Shown: positions 1 to 5,839 of the stretch, one piece after another
Numbering within the stretch: position 1 is the stretch's first letter
How the letters are laid out: every line of letters starts with the position of its first letter
Assembly (NCBI GenBank): GCA_964523735.1
Contig: CAZFYZ010000175.1
Span: 1 to 6,249 of the forward strand
From: CAZFYZ01 sp964523735
Lineage (GTDB): Bacteria; Armatimonadota; UBA5829
Direction of reading: 5' to 3'
Length of the DNA: 6,249 bases
Program-made: the position numbers and the translations under genes
The notes under the pieces: generated by a model
What the model saw: only the letters and a program-made list of their open reading frames with translations
Databases searched by the model: none
What the model was told of the DNA's origin: nothing

Positions 1-2
1 TG

Positions 3-71
3 CTCATGCCCGTGAACACCGACGGATTAGCCATTTTCTCAAGCAGTAGTGGTAGGCGACCTCGACGGTAG
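3..71 (+). other. Out-of-frame FG-GAP-like coding piece upstream of the RHS frame
   Basis: This frame is open from the left edge to a TAG at 69-71. Its first ~15 codons read LMPVNTDGLAIFSSS, which resembles the second half of an FG-GAP/VCBS repeat as seen in TcdB/SpvB-like proteins, where an Asp motif is followed by a hydrophobic strand and then a 'W/A-x-V/I-F' strand. The long RHS frame is a different frame (offset by one base) and is closed by TAG at 28-30. The simplest reading is that this piece and the RHS frame were once one gene and that an indel between about 31 and 50 separated them. A small deletion is also likely, because the distance to the next Asp motif is shorter than between later repeats. 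The match rests on about 15 residues, so it is only suggestive. A sequencing error would look the same. Confidence 0.35.
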
Positions 72-3000
72 TGGTCGGATGGCGATTCTTCTGATGCCCC
101 AAGGAGGAGCCTACGATGATACTCGCTACAAGAAAGTGCTTTTCAGCAAGCACTCTGCCAATGGCATAGTTGTCCAGGGAACCACGGTACCGTACGTTGC
201 CCGAGATGGAGCGCAGGGAATAGGTGGAAAGATTCTGATGGACCTAAATGGGGACGGAATGCCCGATGCCGTTGAGTACCCAACGCAGCAGAATTCCGCG
301 ACATCGTCCTCCACCTACTTTGTTAACACTGGTTCAGGAATGCTTGGTCCCACTGCGAATTTCCGCACGCCAGTGAATTTTCAGGACCGGATTTGGAATT
401 CGGATTGTGGCGGTGCGATCAATTGCCAAAGCCAATATGTAGTCTTGGACGTGAATCAAGACGGACGTGACGACATCATCTCGGCGCCGCTCGACCCGAA
501 TAGCCAACTTGGTCTCCCGCTGAGGGTCTTCCTTTCCAATGGGAAAGGCCTTAGCCACTCTACCACGGCAGAACATGGCGGGGATGACAGCGGCAAGACA
601 ATCACGTGGACGTGTCCGCAGACGAGCCCTTGGTTCCGCAGCCTTGATGCCAATGGTGACGGATTGGGAGATTTCATGATGGAGGACCAGTCAGGGCATG
701 TGAATGTGTACCTTCATGATGGGAACAAGGCGGACATGATCACAGCATTCCACCATGGGAATGGTGCGACGACCAAGGTCACATATTCGCCATGGCAGGA
801 CAGCAGTGCGAATGGCCAGCCGTGTCGGCATCCACTGCGTTGCCCCAAGGTAGGCCTTTGGGTGGTCTCTGAGAGTCACCTGGAGGTGCCGGGGAGCGCA
901 GTTTCGCTGAACAATAGGGAGTACACGTACTCACGTGCGGCCCTGGATGTCCTCGGAAGAGGATGGTTGGGCTTTGGGCTTCGCACAATGACCAACAGAG
1001 ATACGGGCACCACTGTAGAATACGAGACGTGGCATACCACTCGCGTCGGTACATCGTATCCATATGCCTATCGCCCGAGAAAGATCGTCAAGAAGACGAC
1101 CCTTGAAGACGGAACGGAACTGACTTCAACCCATGAGATTCAGTTTGCCATCGTGAAGGGAGCTGCAGACCCTGCGGGTTCGGCATTTGCGGTCGGACCA
1201 ACGATTGGGCTGCTCTGGGAGACAGAAAAGGCGCCAGGCGACGATGTACCACCGACCTTGCGGCAGATCCAGTCGTTCACCAGCTACGACGCTATGGGCC
1301 ATGTCAAGAAAGTGCAGAAGGTGGCCTTCTCGGGAGAGGGCGCCGAGAATGTCGATACTGTTGAGTACGAGTACCTCAATGATGTGACGAACTGGGTCTT
1401 ATCACCCGTAACCTTGCAGCTCATGACCAGTGTCACGCCTGATGCAACGGCCACCAGGAAGACCACGTTTGAGTACGACCAGGCGTCGCCTGGCCTGCTC
1501 CGCAAGACGTTCATCGAACCTGACGGCAATGACATGGACTACCTGGAGTTGAGGATAAGCCAACGTAGCAAGTTTGGGTTGCCTGAGGTTGTCTCTGCCG
1601 TGAGCCGCGAAGGTGTGATGCGCTCTGAGAGCATCTTCTATGACGACATCGAAGGAAGTAAGGTCGCCGTGCGGATCAACCCTCTGGGGCATGTGAGTCG
1701 CACCGTGTACCACCCTGGCCTGAATCTGCCTGTCACATCGGTTGACAACAACGGGTTGACGACCGAGATGTTCTACTATCCCTTCGGTAGACTGAAGTCA
1801 GTATTGTCGCCGGATGGGAATTCAATAGGCATAAGCTACACTGCCGCAAGCGATGTGAGCGGCGGCGTCATGAAGGTGGGCGCTAGCTTGGCCTCTGGAG
1901 AACAAGTGTCTACGGTTTTCGATGTGCTCGGGAGGTCGATTGCTACGCATTCGAAATTAGCCAACGGCAGGTTTGTGGTGCAAAAGAGCGAGTACGAGCA
2001 GAGATTCCCAAGTGCGATCTCTGCCATCTCGATCCCGCGGTTCACGGATGCTCAAGGCGACGACAGGTTTTCTCGGATTACCTACGATGCGGCAGGCCGG
2101 ATGAGGACAGCCACTTCGCCGGATGGCCGAAAGGTGGAGGTCACGTACTCCGGTTTAAGGGTCAGCACCCGAGATGCCGTTGGCAGGGAATCTTACACTG
2201 AAAGCGACGCCCTGGGGAGGATCATTGTTAGTACTCAGAAGAAGTCTGCCTCGGATGCTGACGGAATGCGCGAATTGTCTCTGTATTACACCTATGGTCC
2301 CTTTGGGGTTTTACGGTGGCTCTTTGACGATTTCGATCACTGCACTACTACGCAATTTGATGTGCGTGGACGCAAGACGGGGATCAGTGATCCGGATACT
2401 GGCAGCACCCACGTCACCTATAACGCCTTCGGCGACGTGATTGAAGTACGCAACGAGAACGGCAGCACTATCTATGAGCCTGACCCACTCGGACGCCCGG
2501 AGAGTGTGACCTCCAAGGAAGGTACCGCTACCTTTGTTTGGGATAAGGCGGCTCATGGCATAGGGATGCTGGAATCTGCTGTTTCCTGTGATGGCGTGCA
2601 AGAAAGATATACCTATGATCAGATATCGAGGCTTTCCAGCAGTACTTGGACCGTAGAGGGAGAGAGGTTCTCGGTTGAGCAAACGTACGATGCGCTCGGA
2701 CGGCCCGATGTCCTCACATATCCGGAGACTCCCGGCTGGTCTCTCTTCAAGACACAGTACCACTACGGTGAGAACGGAGAACTCACCTCCCTGACGAATG
2801 CCTCGAATGATCACATTCTGTGGAAGCTCGAGGATGTCTATGCTTCCGGGGTCACGAAGTTGGAGAGGTTTGGGAATCAACTGGATAGGAACTACTCGTT
2901 TGATGAGGTGCTTGGGGTCGTGACCGGAGTGAAGACGCAGCGAGGGGCGCAGAGCCTGCAGGATCTGAGTTACACGCACTACGATGACGGGAACATCAAA

Positions 3001-4932
3001 ACGCGGAAGGACACCATCTCGGGACTGCAGGAGCTCTTCGAATACGATTCCTTAGGCCGACTGAAGACATGGAAGGAGACCGGAGATCAGGGATGGAGCG
3101 TGACTTATGGTCAGGACGATCTTGGCAATCTGGCCTCGCGCATGCTCGAGAACTCGAACGGAGATGTTGTCGAGGATCTGGTGTTCGAGCACAATGGACT
3201 TCGCGCCGGGCCCCATGCGATTACGAGTTCCCCGTGGGGGACCTACGAGTATGACAGCGTTGGTAATCTGACTTCTTCGCCGATAGGTACCATAGAGTAC
3301 ACGGCATTCAATCTGCCGAAGCGCATACTAGGGGATTCAAACAGCGAGTTTCTGTACGATGCCGCCGGCAAGAGAGTATCAAAGGCAGAGGCCAATGGAC
3401 GAACACTTTACATTGGAGGGCTGTACGAACGCAGGACCCTAGCGGGCAATGTGCGCCACGTGCTCAAACTGGCCGCAGGTGGCCGCGGGATAGGGCAAGT
3501 TGTTCGCGACTCCTCTGGCGGAGGCGAGAGTGTCACCTACATCCATGGGGATCTGTTGGGATCGACAGACGTGATTACAGATGAGCTGGGAAATGCCATC
3601 GGTTCACCACGGAAGTATGATCCGTACGGAAACCCTGCCGATATGAGCTTGCCGAAGCTGATGCCTGGAGAGCAGCTCGTGAGCAGCGACGTCCATGTGG
3701 GTTTCACTGGTCATGAGGAGGATAGGGAGACTGGACTGACCAACATGATTGGCCGGATGTACGATCCGCGCGTTGGTCATTTCCTTTCGGCGGATCCCTT
3801 GGTCTCCGACCCGCTCTCTGCGCTTTCACTGAACAGATATGCCTATGTGCAAAACAACCCAATCAACTATCGTGACCCCACCGGGCTGCAGATGTGCCTA
3901 AACGACGGCACTCCCTGTGAGTTCGAAGACCACCAGGTCCACGTACAAAGACAGCCAGACAACCGTGGGGGGGGGGGCGGTCCGGATCCTTACGTGTTCC
4001 CCGGCAGTGGGGGAACCCCGGAAGGATTCCAGGCGTGGTGCGCTGCGACCTACGGACCCAGATCGTCTTGGAAAGACCCTTTGGATTGGGAACTGACTAG
4101 GGATGACGTCCGCTATGTAAAAGACCCCGTCACCAACCTGTGGACATACGCGAGGTTCTACCCTGGTGGTGGCATGGAGTATAAAGAACGTCCAGGACGC
4201 ATTATTGTACACGAGAAAGACGGCGGCGCTCGTGACTACAGCTTCGACGCTTACGTTAGCATGTACGAGCTTCCCCAAGGGCCTGTCACCGAAGATGATC
4301 AGGTAAGGATCGACTATTATAGGCAATTCGTGGATGACCAGTGGGGCACATACATAAAGAATCCAACCTTCGTGAGACCCATGTCGCCCGGTCAGTCAGC
4401 AAGTAACGGGCATTTGAATAACACGACGGGGAGGGGGAGGGGACTGAATGGTTTTAGCTTACTCGGCCCGCACCAGTATGGGTCAGGCGCGGCTGACGAC
4501 ATCGCCAAGGGAATCTGGGGCACTGTGGGTGCAACATCTGGCAGTGGGTTTGCGGCTGCTGTGATGATTCCCATCGCCGGCAAGTACTTAGGATTTGCCA
4601 AAAGAGGAGTGGAGGGCGCGTTCAGTCGCGTCCTTGGGTTCACGCAAAGGAATCTGCAGAAAGGCTTCACGAAGCACGGTGCCGACTTCGGACTCACGGG
4701 TAAATGGAACCCTGCCCGCGCAGCCGACTTCAGCAGGGCGGCAAACCAGCACATCAACGCTCCTGGCGTCCGCGCCATCACCGGGACCTACCGCGGAAAT
4801 CCCGCTACCCACTTCCTCGATCCGAAGACGGGGGTGAACGTCACTGCTGATCCGGCGGGCAACTACGTCACCGGCTTTAAACTTGGTGCGGAGCAGCTCG
4901 AAAGCGTCCTCACCACCGGGAGGCTCTTCTAA
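49..4932 (+). CDS. RHS/YD-repeat polymorphic toxin with FG-GAP/TcdB-like N-terminal part and colicin D-like tRNase tip (5' end missing or frameshifted)
   Basis: Four FG-GAP/VCBS-like Asp motifs lie near residues 4, 65, 134 and 200 (for example DLNGDG, DANGDG); in this fold such loops usually bind calcium. A TcdB/SpvB-like section follows, with GNGATTKVTY at 237-246 and YTYSRAALDVLGRGWLGFG at 292-310. YD repeats run from about 470 to 1110, including TYDAAGR at 678, EYDSLGR at 998 and LYDAAGKR at 1102. The RHS-associated core ends with RMYDPRVGHFLSADPL (1236-1251) and a PxxxxDPxGL motif (1271-1280), where known RHS proteins cleave themselves. RHS repeats form a hollow shell enclosing the toxic tip. 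The tip (1281-1627) has a Gly run, a hydrophobic stretch (about 1488-1517) and a colicin D-like domain (1535-1627). The GTG at 49 has no Shine-Dalgarno sequence, and translation before it suggests the gene begins further upstream in another frame. No signal peptide is visible, so the export route is unknown. The family is certain; the start is not. Confidence 0.9.
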   Translation: MVGDLDGSGRMAILLMPQGGAYDDTRYKKVLFSKHSANGIVVQGTTVPYVARDGAQGIGGKILMDLNGDGMPDAVEYPTQQNSATSSSTYFVNTGSGMLGPTANFRTPVNFQDRIWNSDCGGAINCQSQYVVLDVNQDGRDDIISAPLDPNSQLGLPLRVFLSNGKGLSHSTTAEHGGDDSGKTITWTCPQTSPWFRSLDANGDGLGDFMMEDQSGHVNVYLHDGNKADMITAFHHGNGATTKVTYSPWQDSSANGQPCRHPLRCPKVGLWVVSESHLEVPGSAVSLNNREYTYSRAALDVLGRGWLGFGLRTMTNRDTGTTVEYETWHTTRVGTSYPYAYRPRKIVKKTTLEDGTELTSTHEIQFAIVKGAADPAGSAFAVGPTIGLLWETEKAPGDDVPPTLRQIQSFTSYDAMGHVKKVQKVAFSGEGAENVDTVEYEYLNDVTNWVLSPVTLQLMTSVTPDATATRKTTFEYDQASPGLLRKTFIEPDGNDMDYLELRISQRSKFGLPEVVSAVSREGVMRSESIFYDDIEGSKVAVRINPLGHVSRTVYHPGLNLPVTSVDNNGLTTEMFYYPFGRLKSVLSPDGNSIGISYTAASDVSGGVMKVGASLASGEQVSTVFDVLGRSIATHSKLANGRFVVQKSEYEQRFPSAISAISIPRFTDAQGDDRFSRITYDAAGRMRTATSPDGRKVEVTYSGLRVSTRDAVGRESYTESDALGRIIVSTQKKSASDADGMRELSLYYTYGPFGVLRWLFDDFDHCTTTQFDVRGRKTGISDPDTGSTHVTYNAFGDVIEVRNENGSTIYEPDPLGRPESVTSKEGTATFVWDKAAHGIGMLESAVSCDGVQERYTYDQISRLSSSTWTVEGERFSVEQTYDALGRPDVLTYPETPGWSLFKTQYHYGENGELTSLTNASNDHILWKLEDVYASGVTKLERFGNQLDRNYSFDEVLGVVTGVKTQRGAQSLQDLSYTHYDDGNIKTRKDTISGLQELFEYDSLGRLKTWKETGDQGWSVTYGQDDLGNLASRMLENSNGDVVEDLVFEHNGLRAGPHAITSSPWGTYEYDSVGNLTSSPIGTIEYTAFNLPKRILGDSNSEFLYDAAGKRVSKAEANGRTLYIGGLYERRTLAGNVRHVLKLAAGGRGIGQVVRDSSGGGESVTYIHGDLLGSTDVITDELGNAIGSPRKYDPYGNPADMSLPKLMPGEQLVSSDVHVGFTGHEEDRETGLTNMIGRMYDPRVGHFLSADPLVSDPLSALSLNRYAYVQNNPINYRDPTGLQMCLNDGTPCEFEDHQVHVQRQPDNRGGGGGPDPYVFPGSGGTPEGFQAWCAATYGPRSSWKDPLDWELTRDDVRYVKDPVTNLWTYARFYPGGGMEYKERPGRIIVHEKDGGARDYSFDAYVSMYELPQGPVTEDDQVRIDYYRQFVDDQWGTYIKNPTFVRPMSPGQSASNGHLNNTTGRGRGLNGFSLLGPHQYGSGAADDIAKGIWGTVGATSGSGFAAAVMIPIAGKYLGFAKRGVEGAFSRVLGFTQRNLQKGFTKHGADFGLTGKWNPARAADFSRAANQHINAPGVRAITGTYRGNPATHFLDPKTGVNVTADPAGNYVTGFKLGAEQLESVLTTGRLF
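3859..3888 (+). other. RHS core C-terminal self-cleavage motif (PxxxxDPxGL)
   Basis: Codons for residues 1271-1280 spell P-INYR-DPTG-L, matching the PxxxxDPxGL signature that closes the conserved RHS core. In studied RHS toxins an aspartyl-protease-like activity built from core residues cuts just after this motif and frees the variable tip inside the shell. Cleavage here would release residues 1281-1627, a 347-residue fragment. The motif is seen directly; cleavage is inferred from the family. Confidence 0.8.
3967..3977 (+). repeat. Run of 11 G inside the toxin gene, just after the RHS core
   Basis: Eleven consecutive G encode most of a five-glycine linker (residues 1307-1311), about 27 residues after the predicted cleavage motif. 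Loss of one G would put translation into a frame that stops at TGA 4094-4096; gain of one G would lead to TAG 4098-4100. Either change removes the hydrophobic stretch and the whole colicin D-like domain while leaving the RHS shell intact. A homopolymer of this length is prone to slippage in replication and also to sequencing error. Confidence 0.85.
4651..4929 (+). other. Colicin D-like anticodon tRNase domain (C-terminal tip of the RHS protein)
   Basis: Residues 1535-1627 carry LQKGFTKHGADFGL at the start, then GTYRGNPATHFLDPKTGVNV and VTGFKLGAEQLESVL towards the end. I recognise this pattern from the C-terminal domain of colicin D and its RHS-linked relatives. Colicin D cuts the anticodon loop of tRNA-Arg and stops translation; its catalytic residue is a His after a Lys (H611). 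The likely equivalent here is K1542-H1543. Residues T1608 and F1610 fall where colicin D has S677 and W679, so both are conservative replacements. The spacing from the His is nearly the same (65 and 67 against 66 and 68). The domain has about 10 Lys/Arg against 6 Asp/Glu, fitting an RNA-binding toxin. The alignment is from memory. Cleavage of tRNA-Arg by this protein is inferred. Confidence 0.75.
4919..4923 (+). promoter_or_regulatory. Ribosome binding site of the immunity gene
   Basis: GGAGG lies inside the last codons of the toxin gene with eight bases between it and the ATG at 4932. It supports that start and indicates that the small gene is translated from the same mRNA as the toxin, probably by reinitiation as well. 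Confidence 0.7.
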
Positions 4933-5165
4933 TGGGAACGTCCGACGTGCTCTTGTCGCTCACCCGTGAGCAGGCCCTCGTGTTGTTCGAGTGGCTGACC
5001 CGCGAAGACGAGGCAGAGAAGATCCCAATCGCACATCCCTCCGAGCAACGCGTCCTCTGGGACCTCCAAGCGATGCTTGAGAAATCTCTCGCGGAGCCTT
5101 TTGCGTCGAACTACGACGAAATTTTGGCGGCGGCGCGTGCGCGGCTGATGGACGAGAAGGGCTGA
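4932..5165 (+). CDS. Putative immunity protein of the colicin D-like RHS toxin
   Basis: This gene encodes 77 residues. Its ATG shares one base with the toxin stop codon (TAATG), and a GGAGG eight bases upstream supports this start. The protein is acidic (about 15 Asp/Glu against 8 Lys/Arg), has no signal peptide or membrane segment, and looks mostly helical. Features include LTREQALVLFEWL near the start, a central EQRVLWDLQAMLEKSL and a closing YDEILAAARARL. Immediate downstream position, tight coupling, small size and a charge opposite to that of the basic toxin tip are what is expected of a cytoplasmic immunity protein that covers the tRNase active site. I recall similar short proteins (ALVLFEWL...EQRVLWDL...) of unnamed function in other bacteria, but cannot tie them by sequence to the classical colicin D immunity protein. 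The role is therefore inferred mainly from context. Confidence 0.75.
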   Translation: MGTSDVLLSLTREQALVLFEWLTREDEAEKIPIAHPSEQRVLWDLQAMLEKSLAEPFASNYDEILAAARARLMDEKG

Positions 5166-5196
5166 CCTTGTTTTTTTGCATCGTTCTCGCGCTGGT

Positions 5197-5230
5197 CTTG
5201 ATGCTCGTGGGAAGCCGGCCGAGCATCAAG
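5197..5230. repeat. Perfect 11-bp inverted repeat (hairpin) abutting the IS end
   Basis: CTTGATGCTCG at 5197-5207 is the exact reverse complement of CGAGCATCAAG at 5220-5230, with a 12-base loop that contains GCCGGC. It lies 31 bases after the immunity gene stop, where an intrinsic terminator of the toxin operon would be expected. No T run follows on the + strand, because the IS3-like end begins at the very next base. It may be a terminator that lost its T run to the insertion, or a hairpin that served as the insertion target. Confidence 0.65.
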
Positions 5231-5640
5231 TGTGACCTGACCCCCCAAAGCTGATCCACTCAAGCTGCGAGTCCCAGGGTTGATGAATACTCCTTCGGCG
5301 TCTGATCGCCAAGGGAGCTGTGGGGGCTGACCTCGTTGTAGTCCACTCGCCAGTTCTCGATCTTGGCTCGGGCGTCGCCCAGATCGACAAACCAGTGCTC
5401 GTTCAGGCACTCGTCGCGGAACTTACCATTGAAGGTCTCGACGTAGGCGTTATCGGTCGGCTTTCCTGGCCTGATGAAGTGGATCTTGATGCCCATCCTA
5501 TAGGCCCACTCGTCCAGGGCTCGCCCCGTGAACTCAGGGCCGTTGTGGCAGACGATGACCGCCGGTAGACCCCGAAGCTCGACCAGCCTTTCGAGCACCC
5601 GCACGACACGAGCCCCGCCAAGTGAGGTGTCGACCTCAAA
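5231..5640 (-). mobile_element. IS3-family insertion sequence remnant (one end plus 3' part of the transposase gene)
   Basis: Transposase homology on the - strand ends at about 5640, and the other end of the element is placed at about 5231. There TGTGACCTGACCCCCCAAAG looks like an IS3-type terminal repeat (starts with TG, C-run, then AAAG), about 20 bases beyond the transposase stop at 5260-5262. The opposite terminus, the orfA gene and the first half of orfB are absent, so the element cannot move on its own. No second copy of the terminal repeat is visible near 5640-5840. The exact outer boundary is inferred from the terminal sequence and the adjoining hairpin. Confidence 0.6.
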
Positions 5641-5751
5641 TGGCCAAAAACGCCCGCACCAAGGTTTACCCCTCCGAGGCAGGGTGGGGTGGGCAGGAGA
5701 AGCCGGTGAACCGGGCCAGGTGAGGGCGGGCGACGCAGTCTCTGACTGCAA
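5260..5751 (-). pseudogene. Truncated, catalytically dead IS3-family transposase (OrfB integrase core)
   Basis: The open frame encodes 163 residues, but only the part below about 5640 (EVDTSLGGARVVRVLERLVEL onward, ~127 residues) is IS3-like. The first ~37 residues come from unrelated flanking DNA and the start codon there is accidental. Recognisable rve-core features are NGPEF, FIRPGKPTDNAYVETFNG, RDECLNEHWF and WRVDYNEVSPHSSLG. In IS3-family OrfB the motif is DNGPEF, and its Asp is the second member of the DDE triad; here it is His (CHNGPEF, codon 5547-5545). The Glu in YVETFNG (codon 5439-5437) is kept at the proper spacing of 35 residues. The first Asp would lie in the missing part. The protein therefore lacks two of three catalytic acids and cannot be an active transposase. 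Identification of the family is secure. Confidence 0.85.
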
Positions 5752-5839
5752 CGAGTGCCCGTCAGACCCTCGTTTTCAGGCTGAAGACAGAGGTCGGCCC
5801 TGGCGAAGCCGCCGCGGATGGTGTCGGGGCAACCTCTGC
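5641..5839. other. Non-coding stretch between the two transposase remnants
   Basis: About 200 bases lie between the truncation point of the IS3-like gene and the stop codon of the RAYT-like gene. I see no credible gene. A G/C-rich asymmetric stretch at about 5673-5700 (GGCAGGGTGGGGTGGGCAGG) and the hairpin at 5735-5749 may belong to the 3' flank of the RAYT-like element. The junction near 5640 marks where one element cut into, or recombined with, the other. Confidence 0.5.
5735..5749. repeat. Small perfect hairpin GCAGTC-TCT-GACTGC
   Basis: A six-base perfect stem with a three-base loop lies about 90 bases beyond the stop codon of the RAYT-like transposase gene. Y1 (HUH) transposases and RAYTs recognise short hairpins near the ends of their elements, so this could be such a subterminal structure. 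A stem of this size can also arise by chance. Confidence 0.4.

Noticed and set aside
2311..2979. Long open frame of 222 codons on the - strand inside the RHS gene
   Set aside because: It lies opposite the YD-repeat coding sequence, shows no recognisable domain, and is explained by codon bias of the real gene on the other strand.
4427..4443. G-rich stretch GGGGAGGGGGAGGGG as a second slippage tract or quadruplex
   Set aside because: The G runs are interrupted by A and are short, so slippage is much less likely than at the 11-G run; a quadruplex needs four well-spaced runs, which are only marginally present.
4595..4837. 80-codon + strand frame within the toxin tip
   Set aside because: It overlaps the colicin D-like domain in another frame, lacks a ribosome binding site and has no recognisable motif; the domain in the main frame explains the sequence.
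5157..5177. AAGG/CCTT mini-stem followed by seven T after the immunity gene, as a terminator
   Set aside because: The stem is only four base pairs and overlaps the stop codon, so it is too weak to call as an intrinsic terminator, although the T run is real.
4960..5259. - strand frame of 99 codons opposite the immunity gene
   Set aside because: It has no domain-like features, and the + strand gene has a ribosome binding site and tight coupling to the toxin gene.
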